Positions 27,098 through 36,562 are shown, counted from the stretch's first letter. The stretch: DNA of 64,000 nt from Pseudomonadota bacterium (GCA_021802545.1 JAJZRS010000014.1:1-64000); one strand, 5' to 3'. The notes: generated by a model from the sequence alone, not told the origin. Numbers and translations: made by a program.

Positions 27098-27110
27098 GTC
27101 GCTTTATACT
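27082..27110 (+). promoter_or_regulatory. panD promoter inside panC
   Basis: TTGTCT (27082-27087), 17-bp spacer, TATACT (27105-27110). The -35 lies in the last codons of panC and transcription would start about 23 bases before the panD ATG, so panD can be expressed apart from panBC. Confidence 0.6.
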
Positions 27111-27139
27111 GTAGCGCTTTTTCTCAACCAGAGGCTCCC

Positions 27140-27520
27140 ATGCAAAGAACGATGCTGAGTTCGAAGCTCCACAGGGTCACGGTCACGCATTCCGAACTGC
27201 ATTATGAAGGCTCATGCGCGATCGACGAGAACCTGATGGACGCGGCCGACATCCGCGAGTATCAGCAAATCGATATCTACAACGTGACGAACGGAGAGCG
27301 CTTCACGACCTATGCGATCAGGGCTGAAAGGGGATCGGGCATCATTTCCGTGAACGGCGCGGCCGCTCACAAGGCATCCCCTGGAGATATCGTGATCATC
27401 GCCGCCTATGCCGCCTATGGGGAAGCGGAGCTCCCCCTGTATGCGCCGAGACTGGTTTACGTAGACGGATCCAACCGCATCATCGACGAGCGCAGCAGCA
27501 TTCCCCTTCAGGCAGCTTAG
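27140..27520 (+). CDS. panD: Aspartate 1-decarboxylase proenzyme
   Basis: 126 aa. Makes beta-alanine for PanC using a pyruvoyl group formed by self-cleavage at Gly-Ser in HYEGSCAID. Other motifs: [12 protein letters not shown] and [20 protein letters not shown]. Length is normal. It has its own promoter-like site. Its stop shares TTAG with the stop of the convergent SlyD-like gene. Confidence 0.96.
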   Translation: MQRTMLSSKLHRVTVTHSELHYEGSCAIDENLMDAADIREYQQIDIYNVTNGERFTTYAIRAERGSGIISVNGAAAHKASPGDIVIIAAYAAYGEAELPLYAPRLVYVDGSNRIIDERSSIPLQAA

Positions 27521-27993
27521 TGATGGTGCCCGTCGTCGTGGGTATGGCCGTGCGCGATTTCCTCTGACGTGGCGGGACGAACGGCGGTGACCGTGCAGCT
27601 GAACGTGAGCTTCATCCCGGCAAGAGGGTGGTTTCCGTCGACCACTACCTTTTCAGGGGTCACGTCGGTTACCGTATAGATCATCACGTCTTCAGTGCCT
27701 TCTTCTCCGCCTTCGAAGCGCATGCCGACTTCGACTTCTGCGGGAAAAAGGTTCCTCGGCTCCACGCGGATCAGGTTCGGGTCGATTTCCCCGAAAGCAT
27801 TTTCCGGTTCCATGTCGACCGAACAGGAAAAACCCACCATCTGCTCGTGCAGCGTTTCCTCGACCTGGGGGAAGATGCCATCGTAGCCGCCATGAAGATA
27901 GCTGACCGGGGAATCCGTTTTTTCGAGCAGGTTGCCGGATTCGTCCTTCAGTTCAAAATCGAGGGATACGACAGTGTTTTTTTCGATGCGCAT
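27517..27993 (-). CDS. SlyD-like FKBP-type peptidyl-prolyl isomerase
   Basis: 158 aa from [15 protein letters not shown]. The FKBP core is split by an insert-in-flap domain ([19 protein letters not shown]), and the tail is His-rich ([11 protein letters not shown]), typical of metal-binding SlyD. It acts as a prolyl isomerase/chaperone and possibly in nickel handling. The track ORF begins 12 codons upstream (MVDPHIITDGLS); neither start has a clear SD, and the family N-terminus favours the shorter one. Confidence 0.87.
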   Translation of the reverse strand: MRIEKNTVVSLDFELKDESGNLLEKTDSPVSYLHGGYDGIFPQVEETLHEQMVGFSCSVDMEPENAFGEIDPNLIRVEPRNLFPAEVEVGMRFEGGEEGTEDVMIYTVTDVTPEKVVVDGNHPLAGMKLTFSCTVTAVRPATSEEIAHGHTHDDGHHH

Positions 27994-28058
27994 TGAGAGG
28001 CCGTCCGTGATAATGTGTGGATCAACCATTCTAACCGATTTTGTTCAGGATTTTTAGA

Positions 28059-28064
28059 TATAAT
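28059..28064 (+). promoter_or_regulatory. -10 box abutting the roxA-like start codon
   Basis: TATAAT ends 6 bases before the ATG at 28071. If used, the transcript would begin at or next to the ATG and be leaderless. No good -35 at 17 bp; TTGTTC is present but too close. Confidence 0.35.
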
Positions 28065-28070
28065 TGGCAA

Positions 28071-29186
28071 ATGCTGGGAGATATTACGCCACGCGATTTC
28101 CTGCGCGATTACTGGCACAAGAAGCCGCTCATTATCCGAAAGGCCTTTCCGGGCTTCACGGGGCTCATGACCCCAAGTGAGCTGATCGAGCTTTCCCTGA
28201 GCGAGGATGCGCAATCCAGGCTCGTGACCTTCGACAAGGAAAAATGGTCGCTCAAGGAAGGCCCTTTTGAAAAAAGGCATTTCAAGAAGCTGCCGAAAAG
28301 CTGGACCCTGCTCGTCCAGGGTGTCAATCACCATCTAGCCTCGGGCGGGAGGCTTCTCAAAGAATTCGACTTCGTCCCCCATGCGCGGCTCGACGATCTC
28401 ATGGTCAGTTATGCGCCGGATGGTGGGGGAGTGGGTCCTCACTACGACTCATACGACGTCTTCCTGCTGCAGGGGATGGGAAAGAGGCGCTGGCAGATTT
28501 CATCGAGCGCCGACCGGACGCTGGTGCCGGATGCGCCGCTCAGGATCCTCTCGAGCTTCGAGCCCGAAGAGGAATGGGTGCTGGAATCCGGCGACATGCT
28601 GTATCTTCCTCCGAAGTACGCGCACAACGGCATCGCTGTGGGCGATTCGATGACCTATTCGATCGGCTTCAGGGCGCCCTCCAATATCGAACTGGCGAGG
28701 GAATTCCTGGTGTACCTCCAGGACCATATCGAGATGGAAGGCATGTACGAGGACCCGGACCTCGCCCTGCAGGATCATCCTGCCGAAATAGGCGAATCCA
28801 TGCTGGAGAAAGTATCCGAAGTGCTTTTGCGCATCCGGTGGGGAAAAAGCGATGTGGAGCGCTTTCTAGGCATCTATCTTTCCGAGCCCAAGCCACACCT
28901 CTTTTTCGATCCGCCGGACCGCCCCATTTCGGAGAAGCGCTTTGTCGAAGCAATGGGGAAGCGTGGCGTCCGTCTCGATCCCAAGTCCCAGATGCTTTTC
29001 ACTCAGGATCATCTTTTCATCAACGGCGAAGCGCTGTCTTTCGTTGGGCTGGATGAGGAATACCTGAAATCCTTCGCCGATGCGCGCTCGTCGCCTGCGG
29101 CTTCAACCGATCCTGAAACCATGTCCCTGCTTTACCAGTGGTACAGGGACGGCTATATTGAAATCGGAGAGGAGGGCGATGACTGA
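28071..29186 (+). CDS. RoxA/YcfD-like JmjC cupin ribosomal oxygenase
   Basis: 371 aa from MLGDITPRDFLRDYWHKKPL, the standard N-terminus of the YcfD/RoxA family. The Fe(II) triad is HYDSYDVF (His, Asp) and the distal His in PPKYAHNGIAVG; FLLQGMGKRRWQI is also typical. E. coli RoxA hydroxylates an Arg of ribosomal protein uL16 using 2-oxoglutarate and oxygen. The track start 28041 (TTG) is unlikely. Overlaps the next gene by 8 nt. Confidence 0.9.
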   Translation: MLGDITPRDFLRDYWHKKPLIIRKAFPGFTGLMTPSELIELSLSEDAQSRLVTFDKEKWSLKEGPFEKRHFKKLPKSWTLLVQGVNHHLASGGRLLKEFDFVPHARLDDLMVSYAPDGGGVGPHYDSYDVFLLQGMGKRRWQISSSADRTLVPDAPLRILSSFEPEEEWVLESGDMLYLPPKYAHNGIAVGDSMTYSIGFRAPSNIELAREFLVYLQDHIEMEGMYEDPDLALQDHPAEIGESMLEKVSEVLLRIRWGKSDVERFLGIYLSEPKPHLFFDPPDRPISEKRFVEAMGKRGVRLDPKSQMLFTQDHLFINGEALSFVGLDEEYLKSFADARSSPAASTDPETMSLLYQWYRDGYIEIGEEGDD

Positions 29187-29664
29187 ACCTGCGCACAGGA
29201 AACTCGACGGGCTTGCCGAATATGCCGATGCCATCGACGAAATCATCGGGCTCGCCAAGCGTCATATCCACATTTTCGACTACAGTCTCGAGAACATGGC
29301 ATTCAACAGCGTGGCCCGGTACGATGCGTTGCATGCCTTCCTGATCGCCAATGCGCAGAACCGCCTGTCCATTGTCGTAAAGGACTCGGATTATCTGGAC
29401 AGGCATTGTCCGCGCATGATCACGCTGCTCAAGCGCTTCGGCCACAACATGGCGATCAACAGGACGCGCAATGAGGCGGCCGATGCCTGCGATCCCTTCT
29501 GCGTCGTCGACGGGGAGCATTTCGTGCGCCGTTTTCATTTCGACGATTCGAGAGGGATTTTCGCCATGTGCGATCCGCATGAAGCCAGGATGCTTGAAAT
29601 GCGTTTCGAGCAGATATGGGAAGCTTCCGAGACGGCTATTTATGGGGACTTGGCGGGGTTATGA
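29179..29664 (+). CDS. Conserved protein, PLD-like fold (DUF7931-type)
   Basis: 161 aa. Start at MTEPAHRK with a strong SD (GGAGAGGAGGG); the track start is inside the oxygenase gene. The sequence (AKRHIHIFDYSLENMAFNS, VVKDSDYLDRHCPRM, ADACDPFCVVDGEHFVRRF) resembles one half of a phospholipase D-like fold without the HKD residues. It follows the RoxA-like gene with 8-nt overlap and is probably co-transcribed. Function unknown. Confidence 0.72.
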   Translation: MTEPAHRKLDGLAEYADAIDEIIGLAKRHIHIFDYSLENMAFNSVARYDALHAFLIANAQNRLSIVVKDSDYLDRHCPRMITLLKRFGHNMAINRTRNEAADACDPFCVVDGEHFVRRFHFDDSRGIFAMCDPHEARMLEMRFEQIWEASETAIYGDLAGL

Positions 29665-29776
29665 GAAAATTCTAATGGATACTGGAAAATTCCATTAAAC
29701 CTGCTAAAATCGCAAGGTCGGTCCGTGCTATAAATTCGGCCGCAATTTCGTGTCAACTAAACTAGGGAATAATATA

Positions 29777-29998
29777 ATGAATCGCTCGCTCCTCCTCGCC
29801 GCTCTGCTCGGCATCGCTCTGACTGCTTGTGGTGAAAAGCCCGCTCCTGCTCCTGAGTCCGCTCCTGCTCCTGCAGAAGCTCCTGCTGCGCCTGCCGCTC
29901 CTGCTGCGCCTGCCGCTCCCGCAGCAAGCGACGCATCTGCTGCCGCTCCTGCAGCTGCTGCTCCTGCTGCAAGCGACGCCGCTCCCGCAGCCAACTAA
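29777..29998 (+). CDS. Ala/Pro-rich small lipoprotein
   Basis: 73 aa. The lipobox LTACG at residues 16-20 predicts a diacylated Cys. The mature chain is almost only Ala, Pro, Ser and Asp/Glu (APAAPAAPAAPAASDAS), an extended low-complexity spacer reminiscent of Neisseria H.8-type lipoproteins, though without the exact AAEAP repeat. SD AGGGA is upstream; a strong bidirectional terminator follows. Likely tethers or extends from a membrane; role unknown. Confidence 0.82.
   Translation: MNRSLLLAALLGIALTACGEKPAPAPESAPAPAEAPAAPAAPAAPAAPAASDASAAAPAAAAPAASDAAPAAN
29879..29914 (+). repeat. Exact 18-bp tandem duplication in lipoprotein gene
   Basis: The unit GCTCCTGCTGCGCCTGCC occurs twice in a row, coding APAAPA each time. 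A further imperfect copy begins after it. Slippage here would change spacer length in frame. Confidence 0.9.
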
Positions 29999-30012
29999 GC
30001 TCTAGGGCTGTA

Positions 30013-30040
30013 AAAAAAGCCGGCTCACGCCGGCTTTTTT
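30013..30040. terminator. Bidirectional rho-independent terminator
   Basis: AAAAAAGCCGGC-TCAC-GCCGGCTTTTTT: a perfect 6-bp GC stem flanked by A6 and T6, working for the lipoprotein (plus) and for the convergent MBL gene (minus), whose stop codon begins in the T-run. Confidence 0.95.
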
Positions 30041-30807
30041 CATGCCACTACCTGCCGCCAGCTGAACCCTTCCTTCTGGCAGGCGATCCCTATCCATTCC
30101 CCATTGCAGTTCATTGCCCTGGCCAGCGCGCTTCTTGCGAGATCAGGCGTGTTGTTTTTCTGGCTGAGATGGGCAGCGACGACATGCTGCAACCTGCGCT
30201 GATCGATTCTTGAGAGCAAGGAGGCTGCTGCCTCGTTGTCGAGATGGCCGAATCGCCCCGAGATTCTCTGGACGAGCTTGGGGGGATAGCTGCTGTTGGC
30301 CAGCATTTCGGTATCGTGGTTGCACTCCAGAACCAGTGCATGGCATCCGCTCAGGGTGGCCTCGATGTGCGGCGTGGACGAACCCGTGTCGGTGAGCACG
30401 CCGATGCGAATCGACCCGTCGCCGAACACGAATTGAACCGGTTCTCGCGCATCGTGCGGGACAGGATAGGGTTCTACTTCGATGTTCCCGATGGAGAACC
30501 GCTGGTATCCTTCTATCAGGCCGATATTCAGGTCATCGTAGGCTGTCTTGTGCGCCCTGAAGGTGCCGTGGGTCAGCCAGACGGGCAGGCCGTACTTCCT
30601 GGCGAAGCGAAAAACGCCGCTCGCATGGTCCTCGTGCTCGTGCGTGACGAGAATGGCCGACAGATCTTCGGGAAGGAGCGAGAGGCGGGAAAGCCTCGAG
30701 ACCGTATCCTTCAGGCCGAGCCCGCAGTCGAGCATGATGCGCGTTCTGCCGGACTCGACGATGAGCGCATTGCCTTCGCTGCCGCTGGCCAGCGATGCGA
30801 AGCGCAT
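30040..30807 (-). CDS. MBL-fold metallohydrolase (WalJ/YycJ-like)
   Basis: 255 aa. Zinc motif THEHEDHASG, N-terminal SLASGSEGNALIVESGRTRIMLDCG, and later TDTGSSTPH and LECNHDTEML. This matches the YycJ/WalJ group, implicated as nucleases in Gram-positives; in betaproteobacteria it follows bamC. Its start is 3 nt from the bamC stop, so the order dapA-bamC-MBL forms one operon. Confidence 0.85.
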   Translation of the reverse strand: MRFASLASGSEGNALIVESGRTRIMLDCGLGLKDTVSRLSRLSLLPEDLSAILVTHEHEDHASGVFRFARKYGLPVWLTHGTFRAHKTAYDDLNIGLIEGYQRFSIGNIEVEPYPVPHDAREPVQFVFGDGSIRIGVLTDTGSSTPHIEATLSGCHALVLECNHDTEMLANSSYPPKLVQRISGRFGHLDNEAAASLLSRIDQRRLQHVVAAHLSQKNNTPDLARSALARAMNCNGEWIGIACQKEGFSWRQVVA

Positions 30808-30810
30808 GGC

Positions 30811-31941
30811 TTACTTGAGTTGTTCGAAAATCAGCCGCAGTATCTTCGCCGAGGTTTCGGTGTGTACATGGAAGCCGTCCCTGTCGAGCACGGAAACGAT
30901 GCTTCCGTTGCCTGATGTGCCGACCTGGATCTGGAATTTCTGGGGCTCAAGCGGTTTCTTGTCCTTCCAGAATTCGAGGTTCGAGAGGAATCCCTCATCC
31001 GCCTTCTTTGCATCCGGATCGGCATAACTCACGAAATAAGTGCCTTTCGCCCTGTTCTGGTCGTCGACGGTGAAACCGACCTTGTCCAGTGCAAGACCGA
31101 CTCGCCGCCATGCGCGATCGACGGGCAGGTCGAGCGTGATGTCGTTGTCCTGTTCGGAAAGTTTCGCATGAGTCGGTTCGGAAGGCGTGCTTTCGGCTTC
31201 GGCCGCAGGCGCTGCGTTAGCCGATGCGGTTTCGATTTTCTTGGCTGCCTTTTCAGTGCTGCCGATACTGACCATGAGTCTTTGCAGCATTTCAGCCTGA
31301 AGCTCGGGGTCCGACTTGACGGGTTCCCATACCGACGTGCTTTCATCGCTGAAGTCGTCCTTCTTCGTGACTTGCTGCATGCCTTTCTGGCTGATGTAGA
31401 CTCGGGTCGATGTGCCTGCGCGCTCGAGCCTCGCGGTGAATTGATTGCGAACGCCGCTCGAGTAATTGATGCCCAGGTGCTTGTGGAGGAAGCTGTGCAT
31501 GCCGTTTGAATCGACGTCGGGATGGTATTCCTGCCAGTCCGTTTGCATCACGCCGATCTTCGGGTCTTCGCTTTTGATCTTGTAGCCCAGGCTCAGCCAG
31601 AACGCCTTCACCATGGGCCATACTATTTCGGGCGCCTCATAGACGACAAGCCGTTTGCCGCCAACCGCATCCTCGATTTTGACCGAAGTGAATTGAGGCA
31701 GGACGGCCACTTTTTCCTGGTGAACGGCGGGTGCGCTTTCCTGGGAAGGTGCGGCGTTCTCACCCGCTTGCGGGACGTCGTAGCGGTCGCTCACCGAAGG
31801 GTGGGTGAGATCGGGCGGAATCTGGAGCTGGGTGCCAGGCTTCGCGGCGGAATAATCGTCCTTGTGCGAGAAAGGCCAGTGACTGCAGCCCGTGAGCAAA
31901 CATGCCGAGGCGATCATGACGTGCAAGCGGTATCTTTTCAT
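30811..31941 (-). CDS. bamC: BamC/NlpB outer membrane assembly lipoprotein
   Basis: 376 aa from MKRYRLHVMIASACLLTGCSHW, with lipobox LTGCS. The N-terminal unstructured segment (YDVPQAGENAAP) and two helix-grip domains (RLVVYEAPEIVWPMVKAFW; LDLPVDRAWRRVGLALDKVGF) match BamC. It is a lipoprotein partner in the BAM complex inserting outer-membrane proteins. The start [13 protein letters not shown] 9 codons upstream would overlap the dapA stop (ATGA) and is also possible. Confidence 0.9.
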   Translation of the reverse strand: MKRYRLHVMIASACLLTGCSHWPFSHKDDYSAAKPGTQLQIPPDLTHPSVSDRYDVPQAGENAAPSQESAPAVHQEKVAVLPQFTSVKIEDAVGGKRLVVYEAPEIVWPMVKAFWLSLGYKIKSEDPKIGVMQTDWQEYHPDVDSNGMHSFLHKHLGINYSSGVRNQFTARLERAGTSTRVYISQKGMQQVTKKDDFSDESTSVWEPVKSDPELQAEMLQRLMVSIGSTEKAAKKIETASANAAPAAEAESTPSEPTHAKLSEQDNDITLDLPVDRAWRRVGLALDKVGFTVDDQNRAKGTYFVSYADPDAKKADEGFLSNLEFWKDKKPLEPQKFQIQVGTSGNGSIVSVLDRDGFHVHTETSAKILRLIFEQLK

Positions 31942-31964
31942 AATTCCGTTCCGAATCATACGGT

Positions 31965-32849
31965 TCATAAGTTTATCCCGGCGCTTCTCATTGCGGCGAG
32001 TACTGTTTCGTGGTAGCAAGGCTGCAGCTCTGTCAGGGGCAGCCTCAAGGCGGGACCGATCAGCCCCATTTTCGATACGGCCCATTTTACAGGAATCGGA
32101 TTGGCTTCGACGAAAAGCCTGCGGTGCAGCGGCAACAGCTTTTCATTGATGACGCGCGCATGCTCCACTTCCCCGGAGAATGCGGCTTCGCACAGTTCGT
32201 GCATCAGCCTGGGCGCCACGTTGGCCGTGACGGAAATGACTCCCTTGCCGCCGAGCAGCATCAGGGCAAGCGCGCTCGCGTCGTCCCCGCTGTAGATTGC
32301 AAAATCTTCGGGGGCGTTCCTGATGAGGTCGGAGCCGCGTTCGATGTTCGCCGTCGCATCCTTGATGCCGACGATGTTGCTGATTTCGGCGAGCCTCAAC
32401 ACGATTTCGTTGGACATGTCGGCAACCGTCCTGCCGGGCACGTTGTAGAGGATCATCGGGATGTCGACGGCTTCCGCGATCGCCTTGAAATGCAGAAAAA
32501 GCCCTTCCTGGGTGGGCTTGTTGTAATAGGGGACGACGGACAGGGTGGCATCTGCCCCGGCTTCCTTGGCGAAGCGGGAAAGCTCGATCGCCTCCTTGGT
32601 CGAGTTTGCACCTGTTCCGGCAATCACCGGGATTCTGCCTGCGGCATGTTCGACGACCGTGGCGATCAGACGGTGATGCTCATCGAAGTCTACGGTAGGG
32701 GATTCGCCTGTCGTGCCGACGACGACGATGCCGTCAGAGCCTTCCTGGACATGGAAATCTACGAGCGCCCTGAGCCCCGCAAAATCGAGGGACCCATCGT
32801 TGTGCATGGGTGTGACTATCGCAACCAGACTGCCTTTTAACATATTCAA
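31965..32849 (-). CDS. dapA: 4-hydroxy-tetrahydrodipicolinate synthase
   Basis: 294 aa. It condenses pyruvate with aspartate semialdehyde in lysine/DAP synthesis. Motifs: [44 protein letters not shown] and the Schiff-base Lys in [13 protein letters not shown]. First gene of the dapA-bamC-MBL operon, an arrangement also known from E. coli (dapA-bamC). Confidence 0.97.
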   Translation of the reverse strand: MNMLKGSLVAIVTPMHNDGSLDFAGLRALVDFHVQEGSDGIVVVGTTGESPTVDFDEHHRLIATVVEHAAGRIPVIAGTGANSTKEAIELSRFAKEAGADATLSVVPYYNKPTQEGLFLHFKAIAEAVDIPMILYNVPGRTVADMSNEIVLRLAEISNIVGIKDATANIERGSDLIRNAPEDFAIYSGDDASALALMLLGGKGVISVTANVAPRLMHELCEAAFSGEVEHARVINEKLLPLHRRLFVEANPIPVKWAVSKMGLIGPALRLPLTELQPCYHETVLAAMRSAGINL

Positions 32850-32880
32850 GCGGCTGATGAAAATTGATTATTCTACCCGA

Positions 32881-34638
32881 TTATTCACGTGACCCGTAAT
32901 CTTTTTCCTGCTGCTGCAGCATCCACATGTGGGCGTATGCGCCGTTTGCATCGAGCAATTCCCGGTGCGTTCCCCGTTCGATGATCCGCCCCTTTTCCAT
33001 GACGAGGATCTGGTCCGAATCGACTATGGTGGACAGCCTGTGCGCGATGACAAGGGTGGTCCTGTTCCTGGCGATTTTCTTGAGTTCGTTCTGGATGGCC
33101 TTTTCGGATTTCGAGTCGAGCGCGGATGTCGCCTCGTCGAAGATCAGGATGGAAGGGCGCTTCAAGATCGTCCTGGCGATGGCGACGCGCTGCTTTTCTC
33201 CTCCGGAAAGCTTGAGTCCGCGTTCTCCGACCAGCGTTTCGTAGCCTTGCGGCAGCGAGGAGATGAAATCATGGATGTGCGCCATTTTTGCGGCCTCGAT
33301 GACTTCGTCATGGCTCGCTGATAGGCGTCCGTATGCGATGTTGTAATAGATGCTGTCGTTGAACAGCACGGTGTCCTGAGGCACGATGCCGATGGCGGCG
33401 CGAAGCGACTGCTGAGTGACTTCCCGGACATCCTGTCCGCCGATCAGGATCTTGCCTCGGTCGGTCTCGTAGAATCTGAACAGGAGTCGTGAAAGCGTCG
33501 ATTTTCCGGATCCGCTGTGCCCGACCACGGCGACCGTCTTGCCGGGCGGTATTTCGAAATTGATGTCGTAAAGGATCTGCCTGTCCTTCCCATAGCCGAA
33601 ATCGACATGCTCGAAGCGCACGGACGTATCGCCTTGGACAAGATCCGTGGCGCCTTCCCTGTCTCTGATCTCGGGGAACTGGTCCATCAGGCTGAACATT
33701 CTTTCCATGTCGGCGAGCGAATGCCTGATTTCCCTGTACACGAAGCCCAGGAAATTGAGCGGCATGTAGAGCTGGAGCATGTAGGCGTTCACCAGGACGA
33801 GGTCGCCGAGCGTCATTTTTTTCTCGACCACGCCCTTTGACGCCAGCCACATGAGTATCGTGATGCCGATCGCGATGATCGCGCTTTGTCCGGCATTGAG
33901 CCAGGCGAGCGAAGTCTGGTTGCGCACCGCTGCCTTTTCCCAGCTTTCCAGGCTTTCGTCGTAGCGCTTCGCTTCGAACGATTCGTTGGAGAAATACTTC
34001 ACCGTTTCGTAATTGAGCAGGCTGTCGATGGCGCGGGTATTGGCCTTCGAATCCATGTCGTTCATCGTCCTGCGAAAGATCATGCGCCATTCGGTGATGG
34101 CCAGCGTGAACCCGATGTAGACGATCAGCGTGACGGAGATGATGATCGCGAACCATGCGTCGTATTTCGAAAGCAGGATGATCGCGACGAGCAGTATCTC
34201 GACCAGGGTCGGGATGATGTTGAACAGCATGAAATTGAGCAGGAAGCTGATGCCCTTCGTTCCGCGCTCGATGTCCCTCGACATGCCGCCTGTTTGGCGT
34301 TCGAGGTGGAAGCGCAGGCCGAGCGAATGCAGATGAAGGAAAACCTTGAGCGCGACGCGACGGATCGCGCGCTGGGTTACCTTGGCGAAAACGGCATCCC
34401 GCAGTTCGCCGAAAAGCGTGTTGAAGAATCTCAGGATGCCGTATGCGAGTAGCATGAGCACTGGAAAGAAAACGAGTTTTCCATCGAGCGCGTCGACCAC
34501 ATGCTTGAACACGATGGGAACAGTGACGCCTGCTGCCTTGGCCAGGACCAGGCAGCACATCGCGAGCAGCACCCTTCCCCTGAATTCCATGAGATAGGGA
34601 ATCAGCGTCTTGACGGTCTTCCAGTCACCTGAATTCAT
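32881..34638 (-). CDS. Atm1/HMT1-type ABC exporter (fused TMD-NBD)
   Basis: 585 aa half-transporter: six TM helices (LLAMCCLVLAKAAGVTVPIVFKH and following) then an ATPase with Walker A VGHSGSGKSTLSRLL, signature LSGGEKQRVAIAR, Walker B ILIFDEATSALD and H-loop IAHRLSTI. NTETV/NYETVKYFSNE is typical of Atm1/ABCB7-like exporters, which move glutathione-linked sulfur or metal species. Overlaps clsB by 14 nt. Confidence 0.9.
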   Translation of the reverse strand: MNSGDWKTVKTLIPYLMEFRGRVLLAMCCLVLAKAAGVTVPIVFKHVVDALDGKLVFFPVLMLLAYGILRFFNTLFGELRDAVFAKVTQRAIRRVALKVFLHLHSLGLRFHLERQTGGMSRDIERGTKGISFLLNFMLFNIIPTLVEILLVAIILLSKYDAWFAIIISVTLIVYIGFTLAITEWRMIFRRTMNDMDSKANTRAIDSLLNYETVKYFSNESFEAKRYDESLESWEKAAVRNQTSLAWLNAGQSAIIAIGITILMWLASKGVVEKKMTLGDLVLVNAYMLQLYMPLNFLGFVYREIRHSLADMERMFSLMDQFPEIRDREGATDLVQGDTSVRFEHVDFGYGKDRQILYDINFEIPPGKTVAVVGHSGSGKSTLSRLLFRFYETDRGKILIGGQDVREVTQQSLRAAIGIVPQDTVLFNDSIYYNIAYGRLSASHDEVIEAAKMAHIHDFISSLPQGYETLVGERGLKLSGGEKQRVAIARTILKRPSILIFDEATSALDSKSEKAIQNELKKIARNRTTLVIAHRLSTIVDSDQILVMEKGRIIERGTHRELLDANGAYAHMWMLQQQEKDYGSRE

Positions 34639-35812
34639 GTTCCCTTCCGTAGCCGGCCATGCCCGTCATGAACCTGACGAGGCCGTAACTCAGCCATGTC
34701 TTGAAGCGGATGGAGAGAGGCTGCTTGGCCCAGCTGTCGGGGTACAGCCTGCTTGAATCCTGGTCGATTGCGGCGAACAGGTCTTCCCGCAGCTGTTCGG
34801 CGAAGGCTTCGTCGCGGATGAAGACATTCGCCTCCCTGGCGAGAAGCAGGCTGAACGGATCGATGTTGGACGAACCTACCGTGGTCCATGATCTGTCGAT
34901 CACCGCCACCTTGGCGTGCAGAAGACTCTTGTGATATTCGTGGATTTCTATGCCTGAATCGAGGAATTTTCCGTAAAGCGCGCGGGTTGCATAATGGAGC
35001 AGCATGTATTCGACTCTTCCCTGCAGGAGCAGCACCACCCTGACGCCCCGGGTGGCTGCATCGACCAGCGCATGACGGAAGCCGAGCCCAGGAAAGAAAT
35101 AGGCGTTTGCGATGATGATCTCATCCTTGGCCGACTGGATCGCGCGCAGGTAGGCGAGTTCAATGTCGCGGCGATGGCGCAGGTTGTCCCGCACCAGAAA
35201 GGCTGCGAACTGGTTTCCGGGCCGGTCGTGGTTTTTCGGGAAGCTGCCTTCTTCCTTCCAGGGTCTCTGGAAATGCATCCAGGCGCGCATGATCCACAGG
35301 TTTCTGACGGAATGATGGATTTCCGAAACCAGGGGGCCGGCGACCTCCACGGCGTAATCGAAGCGCGGCGGAATGCTTTCCCCCTTGATCGGTATGCCGG
35401 GGATGTTCCTGTCGTCGATGATGTTGATGCCGCCGACGTAGGCGAGCCTGGCATCGATCACGGCAAGCTTCCTGTGCAGCCGTCTCAACCTGCTCCGCCT
35501 CAAGGTCCAGGGAGATGTCCGCTGCCCGAAGAAAAGCACGTTCACACCGTCCTGCTCAAGCTGTTCGACGAATGCTTCGGGGAGCTTTCTCGAGCCGAAA
35601 CCGTCGATCATGAGATGCACCATCACCCCTCTTTTCGCGGCATTCGAAAGCGCAGCGCCTATCCTGATGCCGGCCTTGTCATGCTCGAAAATATAGGTTT
35701 CAAGGAAAATTTCGCGGGTTGCCTGCTCGATTGCTTCTTCCAGCACGGGAAAATATTCGTCGCCGTTCTTCAGCAGACGGATGGCGTTTCCCGAAAAGAA
35801 GTGCTCTTTCAT
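34625..35812 (-). CDS. clsB: Cardiolipin synthase B-like phospholipase D protein
   Basis: 395 aa from MKEHFFSGNAIRLLKNGDEYFP. Two HKD motifs are present: HRKLAVIDARLAYVGGINI and HAKVAVIDRSWTTVGSSNID. No N-terminal TM helices, as in ClsB. It forms cardiolipin from phospholipid donors. It overlaps the upstream EEP-phosphatase gene by ATGA, a conserved ybhP-clsB-like pairing. Confidence 0.9.
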   Translation of the reverse strand: MKEHFFSGNAIRLLKNGDEYFPVLEEAIEQATREIFLETYIFEHDKAGIRIGAALSNAAKRGVMVHLMIDGFGSRKLPEAFVEQLEQDGVNVLFFGQRTSPWTLRRSRLRRLHRKLAVIDARLAYVGGINIIDDRNIPGIPIKGESIPPRFDYAVEVAGPLVSEIHHSVRNLWIMRAWMHFQRPWKEEGSFPKNHDRPGNQFAAFLVRDNLRHRRDIELAYLRAIQSAKDEIIIANAYFFPGLGFRHALVDAATRGVRVVLLLQGRVEYMLLHYATRALYGKFLDSGIEIHEYHKSLLHAKVAVIDRSWTTVGSSNIDPFSLLLAREANVFIRDEAFAEQLREDLFAAIDQDSSRLYPDSWAKQPLSIRFKTWLSYGLVRFMTGMAGYGREHEFR

Positions 35813-36561
35813 TTGAGGACGAGGGTGGTCGAGAGCGGCGCATGATCGGAGATCTTCGACCATGGGCGCCCTTGGTGGACTGCGGCTTCCCGGATGTTGA
35901 AGCCCCTCACGTAAATCCTGTCGAGACGGAAAAGCGGGACTGAGGAGGGAAAGGTCTTGGCCACCTTGCCCTGGGTTGTCTCGAACACTTCATTCAACAT
36001 GCGGCCGTCCACCATGATTTTTTCGGCGCGGCAGGACCAGTCGTTGAAATCGCCTGCCACGATGAGAGGCGCGTGCTCGGGGACGAGCTCCTCGATTTTC
36101 TTCTGGAGCGCGGCAACCTGCTTTCTCCTCACCCTGGAGGAGAGGCCCATGTGGATGCAGATGCAGTGCAGCGGGATTTCCCAGTTGGGAATTTCGATTT
36201 CGCAGTGGAGCAGCCCGCGGCTTTCGAATCGGTGGCCGGAAATGTCGTAATTGTCCCATTTCAGGATGGGGAAGCGGCTCAGGATCGCATTCCCGTGATG
36301 CCCTTCCTCGTAGACGGCGTTCTTGCCGTAGGCGAATTCGGGCCACATCGATTCGGCCAGGAATTCGTACTGGGGGGCAATCGGCCAGTTCTCGTGAGTG
36401 AGCGCATGCTCCTGGTGTGATCCAAGAACTTCCTGGAGGAATAGAAGGTCGGCCCCCATGCCGTGAAGGCTTTCGCGCAATTCGTGCACCATCAGGCGCC
36501 TGTTGAAATGGGAGAATCCCTTGTGGATGTTGTAGGTCGCGATGCGCAGCGTTTTCGCCAT
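35809..36561 (-). CDS. Endonuclease/exonuclease/phosphatase family protein (YbhP-like)
   Basis: 250 aa. EEP fold with RIATYNIHKGFSHFN, catalytic Glu in LLFLQEV, and VAGDFNDW plus SDHAPLSTTL at the end. Pairing with clsB (4-nt overlap) matches E. coli ybhP-clsB, suggesting a phospholipid-linked phosphodiesterase role. Its stop is 1-2 nt from the nadA stop region's start side, with nadA transcribed just upstream on the same strand. Confidence 0.88.
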   Translation of the reverse strand: MAKTLRIATYNIHKGFSHFNRRLMVHELRESLHGMGADLLFLQEVLGSHQEHALTHENWPIAPQYEFLAESMWPEFAYGKNAVYEEGHHGNAILSRFPILKWDNYDISGHRFESRGLLHCEIEIPNWEIPLHCICIHMGLSSRVRRKQVAALQKKIEELVPEHAPLIVAGDFNDWSCRAEKIMVDGRMLNEVFETTQGKVAKTFPSSVPLFRLDRIYVRGFNIREAAVHQGRPWSKISDHAPLSTTLVLK

Positions 36562-36562
36562 T

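Noticed and set aside
33308-34558. 416-aa minus-strand ORF
   Set aside because: Out-of-frame shadow of the ABC exporter.
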